This document shows positions 42,800-55,499 of a DNA stretch of 64,000 nucleotides, one piece after another. Numbering within the stretch: position 1 is the first letter of the stretch; the number at the start of each line of letters is the position of its first letter. The DNA lies in contig CM066031.1 in assembly GCA_033557465.1 (NCBI GenBank), forward strand, positions 1,065,264,444-1,065,328,443, in the 5' to 3' direction. Made by a program: the position numbers and the translations under genes. Below the pieces are notes generated by a model. The model was given only the letters and a program-made list of their open reading frames with translations, did not search any database and was not told the DNA's origin. The DNA is from Ichthyophis bannanicus. Lineage: Eukaryota; Chordata; Amphibia; Gymnophiona; Ichthyophiidae.

Positions 42800-44698
42800 C
42801 AGCCTTTTAAGCACTTATATGGCAGGAATGGATAGAAGAAAGAACTAGGTTTGGTAGTAATGTCTGCTCTCATTAAACCTGAGCATATATTTCTATTAAA
42901 CGAGCATGACTACCTAGCTTATACAAAAGTCAGATATGTTGAAGTGTTTCGCTCAGGATATGCAGCAATTAAATGCAAATTTGCCACTAATCTGAAATTT
43001 CACTCCGAGCTGTGCACCTGACTGCTTTCTAAAGCAACTCCTCCCCCCCCCCCTCCCCTCCCCTTTCCTTGGCCAAGTCATAGAGCCAACTGCATGAGCT
43101 CCCTTACTGGGCTACAGCAGAAAGGCTTTGCTTCACATTTCAGCTCTAAAGATTGTCAACAAGCTCACTGCTGGGGGAAAGTACTAGCAGTATAACACTA
43201 AAAAAGTAATAGAGAAAAATGTGTTGGGGAGGGGATTCCTCAGGGTCTCCCTTTCTCTTCTCTTTGGAAGGAAATGGGGCTTGGATTCAAAGGAAGGTGG
43301 CAATGAATATAAATGAAGTAGAAGTGGTATAGAACTCATAGCACAAAAGTGTGTTTACATATTACACCCTAGAAAATTATGCAATTATGTGCATACAGAA
43401 TTTTCTGCATAATTAATACCAGTGCATATAATTACGTAAAATTACATAATTATGTTGCATGCAAGACCAATCAAGGTAAAGGAAGAGTATCTGAATGCTG
43501 CCTGTAGACATTCTGCATTTTTCAAAAACTTTGTTTCAGGTAAGCAAGCAGCAGTTTTGCTAAATGAATCCCTTCGTTGGATGATGGACTAAAGCAGATA
43601 AGGCAGCCTGACCCCAGGTGGTAGCATTTTACCGCTAGGGGTCACAGGCAACATTTTGAAACCAAAGGCTGGCTGAGTCGAAGCAACTTGGAATTGTCCC
43701 TGCTCCTACTAGACTCCAGTAGGTCGGGGGATGGGGTTGGATGATGGGGGGAGGGGGGGTCTGACAAGGGGGGGCACTGGGTGGTTTGAGGCCGGAGTAG
43801 GGTCAGGGGGATTAGATGCTGCATTTCTGAGGAGGAGGGGAGGTGATCAGAATCTGCAAGGACTCTGTGGGAGAATCAGATGCTGTGGGAGAGGGAGGGT
43901 CAGATATCAGAGAGTGATTCATGCCCCTTCAAGCAGGCATTTATTCATGTCTAGGGTCAACCTTAAATGCAGATATCAAGATTTTTATATTGATGTGGAT
44001 TCCCCGTATAAAACAGGGAATACACAGATCTTGAAGGCATACCCAAACCACTCCCTCACCAAGCCCTAACTAACCATGCTTCCTTTCAGTCTAGATATGG
44101 TGCCCTTCTCCACATCAAAATAGTGGCTTTCCAAAATCATTATTTGCAAGTGTAGGTAATCTGCACATGCTGACAACAGAGTCACCAGCAGCCCAGCTAG
44201 GCATCAGTAAATATTGCTTTGTACTTCCTGTCTATGGGGAAGACAGAGGTTGTCAATGGAATGTTTACAAGGCGAGGCCAGCAGGAGGTGCTGCAAAGAA
44301 CACGGCATTTCAGTGGCAATTGCAAGAACTAGAGGGAGGAGACTCGGAACAGCATATGCAGAGCTGGAGAGGAGAGCATGGACTGAACGAACGGCGGAGC
44401 AGCACAGGAGCAGCAAAAGGTGCACCACCCTGAGACATGCTGCTCGTGAGTGTACTGTGTCTAGGAGCAGGAAACAGCAGTAAATGTATCAGAGGTGTCC
44501 CTAGCTGAAGTCTGAAGAGTTAGAGTGGCATGCCTGATGCAGTAGGGGGGAGGGGCTTAAGGAAAGAAAAGGAAATAGTCCATTAGAGAGGAAAGAGGCA
44601 AGATAACAGATCTAATGGCAAATGTATTTCTGTGTGCAGAGGGGAAGGGGGGGGGGCTGTTGGTGGGGGAGGCCCGATTAGGAAAAACAGGAGAGTAT
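42800..44698. other. Unassigned sequence
   Basis: No gene or known repeat recognised in 1.9 kb. C-rich run at 43040-43065 and G-rich run at 43745-43760. ORFs of 60-112 codons here have no motif. Confidence 0.35.
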
Positions 44699-44931
44699 GT
44701 GGAGGAGTAGCCTAGTGGTTAGAGCAACTGCCTAGTACCCAGAAGATCAAGGCTTCAATTCCCACTGGCACTCCTTGTGACTTTGGGCAAGTCACTTTAC
44801 CCTCCATTGCCTCAGAAGAAAAGGCTGGCAATCTACTTCCAGTGATACATTGCCAGGAAAACCTAGAGGTAGCTGGGTTACTATGAGTCAACATTGACTT
44901 GATGGCACTAAAAAACAAAAAAAAACAAAAT
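44699..44931 (+). repeat. CORE-SINE with tRNA-like head and RTE-type tail
   Basis: Head: GTAGCCTAGTGGTTAGAGCA (A box at about 44707) and GGCTTCAATTCCC (B box at 44751). CORE: GACTTTGGGCAAGTCACTTT. Tail: GGTTACTATGAGTCAACATT, GACTTGATGGCACTA, then an A-rich end. The tail resembles the RTE 3' end at 24098-24150, implying that RTE machinery moved it. Confidence 0.82.
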
Positions 44932-45245
44932 ACTTAGGGAGCTAGGGGGAGAGGGGTGGATGTGAGTGCCCTGATGAGAAAGGGGAGTAAGAGGGCAGGA
45001 TGATGAGGAAGTAAAAGAGAGGAGACCCTAATGGGTAAGAGAAAGGGATCCTGATGGGGGGTAAAAGGGAAAGAAATATGTTTTAGCTTTGCTGAATTAG
45101 TTGGAACAATTAGTTTGAATGCCTCATATTGAAAGCACTTGATAAAATCAGAACTGAGAACCACTCCATGGTTCTTTCATCAGCTACATTTATTAAAATG
45201 TGAAAAACATTCTTAAAAGACAGTGGTTGAAAATGTGGCTTGCTG
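44932..45245. other. Unassigned purine-rich spacer
   Basis: Purine-rich to 45080 (GGGAGAGGGGTGGATGTG), then unremarkable. No gene. Confidence 0.35.
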
Positions 45246-45735
45246 CCAATAAAGGCATGTATTTAACATGTTTTTTTATACCACTTTATTGTTAAGTCAA
45301 AATGGTTTACAAGTAACATATAAAATTAGAATTTTTACATTGATCCACTTTATCCTACCCCCGTTCAATCAGCTATACAGCTTGCCTAACTAAGAAAGTA
45401 GTGAAGGATCACAGAATTACAGTTAGTCAGGGATAACTGGTAGAGATTTAAATTCTTTAAGGGTTTGCTCCAAAGTGTTCTATAAATAAATAGGTTTTAA
45501 GTTTTTTCTGGAATTCAGAGACTGTGCCAATGGATCTTAAGTTGTCTGGAAGGGAATTCCAGATTGACGGGGCATATAGGGAGAAGGCATTTAAGACTCT
45601 CTTTAAAGTAACTGAATGAGCTGTGATGAAACAAACAAAACAGTTTATAGCTGAGACATTACGTGGATCAGAGGAAATTTGGAAAATTCCAAAACATCTT
45701 AAAAAGTTCTCTCTTGATAGGATGTTTGGGATAAA
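45246..45735 (-). mobile_element. L2 LINE 3' end
   Basis: Inverted L2 terminus (TTTTATACCACTTTATTG near 45275) followed by minus-strand C-terminal coding, with the WNSLP-type block GGAAGGGAATTCCAGATTGA near 45548. 5'-truncated and decayed. Confidence 0.65.
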
Positions 45736-46557
45736 CCAGAGTGACCAGTCGCTTGCACCTCATGCTTAGAGTCTCTCAGTGTTATAAATAGGAAACAAGT
45801 TGCTGTTTTCACTCACCTTACTGAGAGTGGACTCTAGCACAGATAGACCCTCCTAAACGGAGTTCTTTCTACCTTCTGCTCCTGAAATTTCTCACAGCTG
45901 CCCTTTCAGCCCATACCCACTAGGCCTTTTCCATCTCTTCCCTATTTCAGCCTTAGCCGTAGTTCCGTCTAGCTGGCTTAGGGAAACAGCACTCCCTGTA
46001 GTTATATGACCTAGACAGCTATCAGGAAGGAGTTCCCAGGCTGTGTCCAAATCCCCTTGGACTCCTATAACCTCTCCTCCTTCCACAGACTCCTTTGGAG
46101 AGCACAAGACAACACTTAGCCTATATTTGCAGGACTATTTATTTTTCCTTCCCACAATAATGAAGATGACACCCCCTGCCCAACAAAAAACAGACTAGTC
46201 AAACCACCATGATAATGAACATCACATAGGTAAAATGAGAGGGGGGGGGGGGCAGGGACTCCAGAATATTCCCCTATACAGGCAAAAAGAAGGAATAGTT
46301 TAATGGCTTGATCAGTGACCTGGGAGCCCAGGAGACCAGAGTTCATAACCTGTTGCAACTCGTTTTTTCACCTTTCATCTTTGAAAATCAGGCCCAAAAT
46401 TACTAACCTGACAGACAGGCATGGCTTATTGAAAATGAATAAATTTGACTTTAGCAAGGGGAAGTCTTTCCTGATCAACTTATTCAATTTTTTTTAAGTA
46501 TAAACAAACGTGAATAGCAGGTCTAAACTAAATTCTGGATATCACCTCTTAAACAGA
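45736..46557. other. Unassigned sequence
   Basis: No gene recognised. G run at 46241-46252. The segment 46380-46500 (CTGACAGACAGGCATGGCTTA) could be a distant LINE trace but is too weak to assign. Confidence 0.3.
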
Positions 46558-46737
46558 TCATAAGTTACATAAGAAATGCCATGCTGGGTCAGACCAAGGT
46601 CCATCAAACCCAGTATCCCATTTCCAACAGTGGCCAATCCAGGTCACAAGTACCTGGCAGGTACCCAAAGTCCACAGTTTCCACAATGCTTGTCCTGGTG
46701 TAAGCAGTGGATTTCCCGGATCTTCTTTAATAATGAT

Positions 46738-49700
46738 TTATGGATCCTTCCTCCAGGAACTTGTCCAAACCTTTAACCCAGCTACACTAACAGCTTTTAC
46801 TACATCCTCCGGTAATGAATTCCAGAGTTTGATTACGCATCGAGTGTAAAAATATTTTCTCTTATTAGACTTAAATGGGTTATATTGTAGCTTCATTGCA
46901 TGTCCCCTAGTTTTTCTACCTTCTGATGGTGTAAACATCTGATCTACATAAGTCTATAAATTAATGAATGGAGTGGAACAGATCATATCTCCCCTCTCAG
47001 CCTTCTCTCTTCCAAGTTGAACAGCCCTAATCTTTTAAGGCTCTCCTCATAGTGGTATCCTTCCATTCTCTTTACCATTTTAGTGGCTCTCTGTACATGT
47101 TTGAATTCTGCTATATCCTTTTTAAGATACGGCAACCAGAATTGCACACAATATTCAAGGTGCGGTCGAAGCATGGAACAATACAGAGGCATTATAATAT
47201 CCTTTGTTTTATTTTCCATTCCTTTCCTTATGATTCCTAGCATTCTATTTGCTTTCTTGGCTGCCGCTTCACACTGGGCGGAGGGCTTCAATTTATTTAT
47301 TTAGCTGTATTTATATCCCGCTTTTCATCGGGTCAAAGCGGTCAATTGGGGGATACATTTAACACGAGGGGATATGAGACACATACACTAATACTTACAG
47401 GGAACATGGGCAATGGAGGGTTAAGTGGCTTGCCCAAGACCACAAGGAGTGCCTATAGGACTAGAAATCCCAGTCCCTCCAGCCTGAGATTGCTGTCCCC
47501 AGGTGGGACTTAAACCCCCGGCCCGAAGTACCTTGTCCTAACCACTAGACCACTCCTCCCACCAATATGTTATCCACAATGACACCTAAATCTTTTTCCA
47601 GGGTGGAAGTTCCTAATGTGGAAGATTGCAAAGTGTAACCATAGTTTGGGTTGTCCTTTCCTAGGTGCATAACTTTGCTCTTCTCCACATTAAATTTCAT
47701 CTGCCATTTGGATGCCCTGTCTTCCAATTTATCAAGGTCCTCTTGCAATTTCACAATCCTCTTGGGTTTTAACAACTTTGAATAATTTTGTCTCATCTGC
47801 TAATTTGATCACCTCACTCGTTATTCCCATTTCTAGGTCATTTATGAATATGTTAAAAAGCAGCAAGCCCAGCACAGATCACTGGGGAACTCTACTATTT
47901 ACTTTTCTCCATTGAGAAAATTGGCCATTTAGCCCTACCATCTGCCTTCTATCTTTTAACCAGCTTCTGATCCATACTACTACACTGCCTCCAATCCCAT
48001 GACTTTTTAATTTCACCAAGAGTCTCTCATGAGGGACCTTGTCAAAGGCTTCCTGAAAATCCAGATACACTATAATCAACCGGCTCACCTTTGTCTATCT
48101 CTTTATTCATACCTTCAAAAAAATGTAACGGATTAGTACAACAAGACTTTCCTTGGCTAAATCCATGTTGGCTTTCTCCCATTAAATTGTAAGTAATTTT
48201 ATTCTTTATAATGGTTTCTACCATTTTGCCTGGTACCAATGTCAGACTAACAGGTCTATAGTTTCCCAGATCACCCCTGGAACCCTTTTAAAATATTGGC
48301 ATTACATAGGCTATTCTCCACTCTTCAGGTATTACAGGTGATTTTAAATGATAGTTTACAGATTGCTAATAGTAGGTCTGCAATCTCATATTTCAGTTCT
48401 TTCAATACCCCTGGATGTATACCATCCAGTCCAAGTGATTTGGTACTCTTCAGTTTATCAAATAGTTGTAATACATCTTCCCGATTTATCAATATTTCTT
48501 TCAGTTCTTCCAATATATCGCCTTTATTTCAAGAATGGGTAAATTTCCTACATCTTCGTAAGTAAAGACTGAAACAAAAGAATTCATTCAATTTCTCCCT
48601 ACGGCCTTGTTTTCACTTAGCAACCCTTTTATTCCTCGTTATCCAACAGACTGTCTCAAGTTTTTGTTTTTGTTTTTTTATGAATGTACCTGAAAATGTT
48701 ATGCATTTTAGCTTCCATGGCAAGCTCTTTTTCAAATTCTCTTGGTCTGCCTTATCAATGCCTTGCATCTAACTTGGCAATGCTTATGTTGTTTCCCATT
48801 TTTGTCATATGGCTGCTTTTTCCATTTCCTGAAAGATGCTTTTTTGGCTGCAACCTTTCCTTTAAACCATGTTGGCTGTTTTTTGGGCCTTGCTTCCAGT
48901 TTTCTTAAAGCAGTTCAATACATCTGTTCTGGGCTTCCAAGATTGCTTAAAAATACTATGCCCAAGCTTTATGCAAATCTTTAGCCTTTGCAGCTGCTCC
49001 TTTTAGTCTTTTGTTAACTACTTTCCACATTTTATCATAGTCTCCCTTTTGAAAGTTAAATGGAAGTACTGTGGATTTCCTTGTCGTCCTTCTTTCATTT
49101 ATTAAATCAAATGCGATCATGCTATAATCACTATTGCCAAGTGGTCCCATCACCCTTATCTCATGCACCAGATCTGCATGCCACTAAGGACTAGGTCCAA
49201 AATAGCTTCCTCTCTTGTTGGTTCATGAACCAGCTGCTCTAAGAAGCAGTCATTTATTTCATCTAGAAAGTATCTCCCTAGCATGTCCTGCTGTGACACT
49301 GACCCAGTCAATACCCAGGTAATTGAAATCACCCATTATTACTGTATTGTAACTTTTGTTAGATAATGAAACGCTGAAAGAAATCAGGGAAGCTATCTGT
49401 TCATTCTGGCCAGGCAGTCGGTAGTACACTCCCCACTGCCATTGCCTTCTCCTTTTTACATGGCATTTCTATCCATAGAGATTCTACAGTGTATTTTGTT
49501 TCATGCAAAACTTTAATCCTATGGGACTCAATGCTCTAATAGAGCACAGCCCCTCCACCAATTTGATCTACTATCATTGTGATATTGCTTGTACCCAGGT
49601 ATCAGGGTTCCATTGGCTGTCCTCTTTCCACCAGGTCTCTGAGATACCAATCATATTTAACCTCTCATCTAGAGCTATATATTCTAACTCTCCCATCTTA

Positions 49701-49760
49701 TTTTTTAGACTACTAGCATTTGCATTCAGGCATTTTAGAGGTTCTATTTCAATCATATTA
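46738..49760 (-). pseudogene. CR1 ORF2, endonuclease and reverse transcriptase (decayed)
   Basis: Blocks from right to left: LKCLNANASSLKNKMGELE and IGISETWWKEDSQWN (EN start, 49574-49756), GPLGNSDYSMIAFDL (EN end, 48956-49168), SLGLDGIHPGVLKEL (RT, 48325-48513), SQHGFSQGKSCCTNPL (48042-48239), IVYLDFQEAFDKVPHERLL (47879-48088), KMKFNVEKSKVMHLGKDN (47545-47796), [19 protein letters not shown] (46983-47291) and VIKLWNSLPEDVVKA (46738-46938). This is the standard CR1 order. Each block is in its own frame, so no protein can be made. Confidence 0.88.
47293..47573 (-). repeat. CORE-SINE with tRNA-like head and L2-type tail, inside CR1
   Basis: Read on the minus strand: A box GTGGTCTAGTGGTTAGGACA (47534-47552), B box GGGTTTAAGTCCC (47505-47517), CORE block CTTGGGCAAGCCACTTAACC near 47418-47440, and an L2-like end GCGGGATATAAATACAGC then AAATAAATAAA. 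It splits the CR1 reading at 47293/47574, where CR1 sequence continues on both sides. Confidence 0.88.
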
Positions 49761-49769
49761 ATCTGGTTA

Positions 49770-50476
49770 TCAGTTCATAGGGGCAATTTTTAACTCTATA
49801 CTTAAGGGCATCTGGGTAAATTTTATCTTTATTGGAACCTCCCTGTTTGGATGTCCTAGCTTCCCTGTTTTATTAGTATCCTTCAAGGATACATTCTTCT
49901 GAATCATGCGCTCTTGGGCGACTGTTGGCTTTCCCCTATTATCCTTTTTAAATATTAATGCCAGCAGCCTGGCTCCATCACGGTTAAGGTGGAGCACATC
50001 TCTTTGGAAGAGCACCTCCCTTCCCTAGAAAGTTGCCCAGTTCCTAACAAATCCAAAACCCTCTTCTTTGCACCAGCATCTCAGCCATGCATTAAGACTC
50101 TGGAGCGCCGCCTGCCTTTTCAGCCCTGCGCGGGCACAGGAAGCATTTCAGAGAATGCTATCCTGGAAGTTCTGGATTTCAACTTCCTACCTAAAAGCCT
50201 AAATTTGGCCTCCAGAACCTCCCTCCCACATTTTCCTATGTCATTGGTACCAACATGTGCCAAGGCAGTAGACTCCTCCCCAGCGCTATCTAAAAGCTTG
50301 TCTATGTGGCGTGTGAGGTCCGCTACCTTTACACCAGGCAGGCATGTTACCAGGTGATCCTCATGTCCACCAGTCACCCAGCTATCTACATGCCTAATGA
50401 TTGAATCACCCACTATAACAGCCATCCTAACCTTAGCCTCATGGCACATGGCCCTGGAGAAACCACCTTGGTGCAA
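49770..50476 (-). pseudogene. CR1 ORF1, SGNH-type esterase domain (decayed)
   Basis: The frame 50120-50476 contains VIVGDSIIRHVD (block I, catalytic Ser in GDS) and LAHVGTNDIGKCG (GxND, block III). The frame 49770-50015 holds RDVLHLNRDGARLLA, the DxxH block V with the catalytic His. Together they give the Ser/Asn/Asp-His set of SGNH hydrolases known from ORF1 of some CR1 elements. The intervening part and frame continuity are lost. The role of the esterase in retrotransposition is not settled in the family. Confidence 0.82.
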
Positions 50477-50690
50477 GAGGGTGTTACATCTCCTGATGGA
50501 CAGGTCCTAGTTACAGGATCACTTCCTGCCTCTCCAAGGTGATGCTCTCCTGTCACGTGACCTCTCTCCTCCATGGCAGCTGAGAGACTGTTAGACTGGA
50601 GGTACGGCTTCAATGGTCTTGTCTATGTACCTCCCTGACCTCCTTTTGTCTTCCAAGTCTGCTACTCTAGCCTCCAGAGATCATACTTGT

Positions 50691-51184
50691 TCCAGTTACA
50701 AAAAGGTTAAATGTTTGGTTAAGAGCAGTTGACATTTCAAAGAACAAAACCATCCACTGAGTCCAAGGCTGTTTCAGCAGGACTACACATTTCCATTGTA
50801 AACCATCAAGCTGAAGGAAGGAAGCCACACCTCTGAGCAAAGAAACCTCCTCTTTCAGGGCTTTTTTTTCACATTTAAGGCTTTTTCTAACAAAATTTGT
50901 TTCATCCTTTAAAAAGAGAAAAGGATCAAAAATAAACTCCTCAACCTGGAATCTTCTAATCAGAACCAGACAAAAATCAGTATTTTTTTCCAGATGTGCT
51001 CAAATTGCACATTCAAACTTCAGTTTAGCACAGTGGGTAATTGTAACAGCAGTGACCTTACTCCCTTTCAAAAACTGTTATGCAGTGTCCAGGCCACTGT
51101 GCATTACCACCAAGTCCTTAGGAAACTGCCTCCGTTATGACTGGGATAGTTGCAAACAATTGACTACTTCATATAAACAGAGAA
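50691..51184. other. Unassigned sequence
   Basis: No gene or known repeat recognised; may include the 5' end of the CR1 to the left. Confidence 0.3.
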
Positions 51185-51825
51185 AATAACAGCAGACAGA
51201 AACTGTACAGCCTATCCAGTCTGCCCGGCTACACAAGCTACTGAAGTCTGCAGCCCCTTCCTCTCCTCCAGAGATCCTCTGTACTTGTTCCATACTTTCT
51301 TGAATTCAGATACCATCCTGATTTCCACCTCCTCTGCTGGGAGGCTCTTCTATACATCCACTACCTCAATATTTCCTTTGATTACTCCTGAGAATCTCCT
51401 TTCACCTTCATCCTATGAACCCTCGTTCCAGAGCTCCTGAGTTTATACTATGGAGGTATTTAAATGCCTTTATCATATCTCCCCTCCCTTGCCTTTCTTC
51501 CAAAGTATACACAGTTAGATCTTTAATCTGTCCCCATTTGCTTTATTATAGAGATCACTGACCATTTTAGTAGTCACCCTCTGGACCAACCACATCCTAT
51601 GTATATTCTTTTACAGATGCAGTCTCCAGAACAATTCACAGTATTGCCAAATGAGGTCTCGAAGGCTTCTACAGGGGCACTATCGCCTCTTTTTACCTGC
51701 TGGCCATTCCTCTCCCTTTTCCCCAAGCACCGTGTCTGGCTTTTGCATTGCCTTTTCTACCTGTTTGGCCACCTTAAGATCATAAGATATGATTATGCTC
51801 AGATTCCAACTGGAAGCCAAGTAGG
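51185..51825 (-). mobile_element. CR1-group LINE 3' fragment
   Basis: The inverted 3' end (ACAGCCTATCCAGTCTGCCC) is followed by minus-strand coding for the usual C-terminal CR1 blocks, e.g. CATTTTAGTAGTCACCCTCT (ATKMV-type) and CAGTCTCCAGAACAATTCAC. A different CR1 subfamily from 46558. It is cut at about 51825 by an inverted-repeat element. Confidence 0.7.
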
Positions 51826-52620
51826 CACCTATATTGGGGCTAGTTTATAAAGCCACATAGGCACTTAAGTCTCTTTATAAAATACCAACACAAATCCTGA
51901 AGAGATCTTAGGTAAAATGGACCACGCGCCTTCACACCTGTTTGGGAGCAGGGGTAGATGTGCACACGTGTGTGCATATTATGTAAACAATGTAAATAGA
52001 ATCTCAGCTGTGCTCATGTTCCACCCAAATTCCACCCCTGGGCACATCTACACCAGAGTCATGTAAAAGTGTGGGTGTTCTTGCCATCAGGTGTACTTTC
52101 ACATGAGAGTGATTTTAAAAAAGGCATTTAGTGTACTTATACTAGCAAAAAAAGCATTTTATAAAATTACTTTTTAAAGTCATTATTGCATATATTTTTA
52201 TGTTAATCACAGAAAGCAATTCTCTAAAGCTTCTGGGTTGTTGTTTTTTTTTACATGTAAAACGTTTTACACACAGAAAAGGCCTTTTATAAAATTGTCT
52301 GGTGGTTAATATTGATTTAAGTACATGCATTAACAAGACAGTACATATTTCCACATGTGGTGCACGTAGGTGCTCCCTGAGGCATAGTTTGAGTGGAGAC
52401 AAGCTAGAATTATGATGTATGGGTTATTTTATTTTTAAAAAAGGAAAGTACATACAGTTCACACACATATTTATGCCAACTTTGGAGCAGGCATAAATGT
52501 GTCTGTTTGCATTTCCATGCCTTTGGATTTGGTTCTGGGTACCTATTTTAGAAAAGTATATAGCTGCCTATGTTGTCTTTATAAAAAGAACTTAAAATAG
52601 GGACCTTTTTAGCTTTCTCA
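51826..52620. mobile_element. Unclassified DNA-transposon-like repeat
   Basis: The left end (AAGTAGGCACCTATATTGG, CACATAGGCACTTAAGTC, TTTATAAAATACC) and right end (inverted: CCTATTTTAAGTTC, TTTATAAAGACAACATAGGC) are roughly complementary, suggesting long degenerate inverted termini. A related segment in opposite orientation is at 61050-61445. No transposase. Superfamily unknown; no target duplication seen. Confidence 0.35.
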
Positions 52621-52984
52621 GAAAGGCATCCTGCATTAAGATGAGGCTCCTAAGAGTATAATTATTCATTCACGTGAAACATTCCTACACCAACCAATAA
52701 AAATTTCCCAACAGCTGCAGAGCAGAAGTACGATGTTTCACTTTATAGCTCAATATACTTACAATGCAAACTCCCCTAAGCTGCCAGACATTGAAGCAAC
52801 GAAAGCTTGCAGGTACTCAGAGGTTTATCATACCAAACCAGCACCAACTTTAAGCGTTCAAACTGCACCAACCTTACATAAAAATCAGCATTGCAAATAT
52901 TTTAGGACATCAGTACACCTCTAGTTGGGAAAACAACGTCTTGGATCGCTCCAGATTCCTATATAGAATTCCTCACATCATTTA
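52621..52984. other. Unassigned spacer
   Basis: Nothing recognised. Confidence 0.3.
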
Positions 52985-53405
52985 AACACAGAAACATGAC
53001 AGCAGAAAAAGACCATATGGCCGTCCCCATATGCCTTATGACAAAGCCATTTTAGTAGCCACCCTCTGTACTGACTCTATCCTGTTCACATCCTTTTGCA
53101 GGTGCAGTCTCCAGAATTGCCCACAATACTCCAAATGATGTCGCACCAGAGACTTATACAGAGGCACGCTCCTCCTTTCTTCTGCTGGCCATTCCTCTCC
53201 CTATGCACCCCAGCATCCATCTGATTTTTGCCATCACCTTTTCTACCTATTTAGCCACCTTAAGATCATCAGAAACAATCACGCCCAGATCCCGTTCTTC
53301 TTTTGTGGACAGAAGTACTTTACCCCCTATACTGTACTGCTCCCGTGGAGTTTTGCAGCCCAAATGCATGACCCTGCATTTTTTAGCTTTAAATCTAAAC
53401 ATACA
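52985..53405 (-). mobile_element. CR1-group LINE 3' fragment
   Basis: The 3' end reads inverted as ACAGAAACATGACAGCAGAA and AAAGACCATATGGCC. Minus-strand coding has the ATKMA-type block (GCCATTTTAGTAGCCACCCT), CAGTCTCCAGAATTGCCCAC and the MHLG block (CAAATGCATGACCCTGCATT). Same subfamily as 51185-51825. Confidence 0.75.
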
Positions 53406-54230
53406 AATCAAATGGACCATGACCTAAAAAAAAATATGAATGAGAGACTATAAATTAAGAACAAATATGCTGACAAAAAGTGAAATAGAAAACTCAAGAA
53501 ACCAGACCCCATGAAGAGTGGAACACTAAAAAAACAAAAGAGAAATGCATTTTATGCTGTGTGGGACAAAAATGCAAAGAGATGATCACACAACAAAGTG
53601 ATTATTTTAATTTTCCATTTGGTTTGGTCCTGGTGTTTACCACTTTCTCTTATTTTCGACCAAGTCCTTTTCCAAGCTCTTGTTTCCATATTTTTGTGTT
53701 AATATTCCCTTTCTCTGACCCCAGTCCTTGTTTTATCTTACTTCCCCATTTTCTCATCTGCCTTTTTCCTCCCCCTCCCCCCCCCCCCCCCCGCCCGCCT
53801 TTGGTCTCCTCCTTTGCACCTTCTTACTAGCTTTCCATGTCCTACCTTACTTCCCTAGTTCTCCCATTCTTCATCTCTGCCTCATTTCTTCTCCAGCCTG
53901 CCATTCCCCTCGTCTTTCGCTCATTGTAGTCCCCCATTTCCATCCTCTATCCTCTTACACCTCTTCAGCCTCTTCTATTTACCTCTGCCTCTCACCTCTT
54001 CACCAGCCACAGATCCCACTCTGTACTCGGCTCTCCACCTCCAGGAGGCTTCTTCCGTTTTACCCTTTAACAAATCTCCCATTCCCCCTTTTACATCCCT
54101 CTCTTCTACCCTCTCTCATCTCCTTCAAAGACCCATCACCTTCTTTTAAGGTCACCTCTCCACAGCCTTCTGTCCATTTCAACTGCCTCCCCACTATACT
54201 AAAACATCATTCTAAAAATGTTCACTGAAA
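53406..54230. repeat. Pyrimidine-rich tract
   Basis: From about 53620 to 54190 the plus strand is mostly C and T, with a long C run at 53779-53792. The long plus-strand frames here (53561-53830, 53728-54228) are Pro/Ser/Leu-rich products of this composition and not genes. No unit length is clear. Confidence 0.55.
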
Positions 54231-55300
54231 GTAGCAACTACAGGTAATGTGTGTACTTTCAGAATGAAAATGAAGTATGCCAAATCATTACTTTGGAACA
54301 AAAGGTGGTTTATTCATCAAGCACTAGATCTGTGCAGTGGTAGATTTCCATTCTCAGATGGCTTGGGTCTTTTTGCTCTTCAAGAAAAACTCCCCTACTT
54401 TGCATGAGGTACTATCTTGCAATTGTGTTCTGCTGGATGCAGAGACTTTTTCAAAATATATACAGTATAAAATGTATGTATGTATTTGGCAGAATGCTCA
54501 TTGGAAGAACCTATTTTACAAAAGCACATATTAATGAAATCAAAAACAAAATAAATATCACTTTGGGCACTGTAAGTGGTGCTACTTGTTCTGTCCCCAC
54601 AGTTAATGTGTGCATGCTTACATTTTGTACTGCAGTAGCAACCTCTAAACTAATCTGCTTCCTGCTTTCGCCCTATAATCTTTGCAGCTACAGGTGTTGC
54701 ATACGACCCACTCTCTCCAGTCTCCTCGACACCTGCCTGGATTCATGCCTCAGCCCACAGTACAATCTTTGGCCTTATTGGTCAAATATAGAGCGCTTAA
54801 TCCCCTTGGGTAATCCCTGCACCTCTCCCTCTAGTACAAAAAAAAAATCTCCACCTTGGGGCCAGAGAGTAAGCACACCACTGCCTCGCCTTCTCCACTC
54901 CCTGGAATGTCCTCATCTGTTCACCATGCTTCAGCATCCATCTCTTCAGGCTTTAACATTCCTTCCTCCAGTCCACCCCGGCCACAGTCGTTTAGCATCC
55001 AGCTAATCATTCAAGTCAACAAACCTCTCAGTCAGCAGCTGTACAATTGAAACAGCAAAAGACAAACTCTGCCTGTCTGCACTGGACCCGAATCAGTGCG
55101 ACCCTCTTGGTATACGCTATTTACTTGTTCCTAATTAACAGCTGGAAATGAACAGTGTCACAACGCCCCCCTGGTGGCACTGGGATGTCACAGCAGGGAG
55201 GGTGGACACAAAAATATTTTATAGTGGAGTTTAGCTCAAAGACAGGGCCCAGGTTTTTATAGTTCAGGTAGCCTTCTGGGTAACCAAAGCTCCAAAGAAT
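54231..55300. other. Unassigned sequence
   Basis: No gene can be supported. The 200-codon frame at 54404-55006 has no motif, skewed composition and no conserved features. An A run is at 54838-54847. Confidence 0.35.
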
Positions 55301-55332
55301 ATAACAGTCCGAGGGCAGGGAGAATAAAGGCT

Positions 55333-55338
55333 TTTATT
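55333..55338 (-). promoter_or_regulatory. Polyadenylation signal AATAAA
   Basis: AATAAA on the minus strand, about 162 bases downstream of the TAG at 55500-55502 that ends the minus-strand coding unit. Position and orientation fit a 3' untranslated region of that unit. Such a hexamer also occurs by chance in AT-rich DNA. Confidence 0.5.
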
Positions 55339-55499
55339 TCCCGTATCGCAAATAGGTTCAATAGCTCAGAATTTACATCAACACAAAAATGTCCTTGCTT
55401 CAGGTTGAAAGAAAAAGAAACATGAACTGAGTTAGACCTGTTAACTTCACAGCAGTACTATAAGAAACACAGATTCAAACCTTCCCCCAGACCACAGCT

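Larger units (their letters stand above)
46558..50690 (-). mobile_element. CR1-group LINE, nearly full length, broken
   Basis: The 3' end at 46558-46640 is the inverted form of the group's terminus (ACATAAGAAATGCCATGCTG, GGGTCAGACCAAGGTCCATC). Coding extends to about 50476 with ORF1 esterase remnants at the 5' side and ORF2 endonuclease and RT downstream. A CORE-SINE interrupts it at 47293-47573. Many frameshifts make it an old copy. The 5' boundary near 50690 is approximate. Confidence 0.85.

Noticed and set aside
53728..54228. 166-codon plus-strand frame
   Set aside because: Low-complexity Pro/Ser/Leu protein from a pyrimidine-rich tract.
54404..55006. 200-codon plus-strand frame
   Set aside because: No motif, Cys/Ser/Leu composition typical of non-coding DNA, no splice or promoter context.
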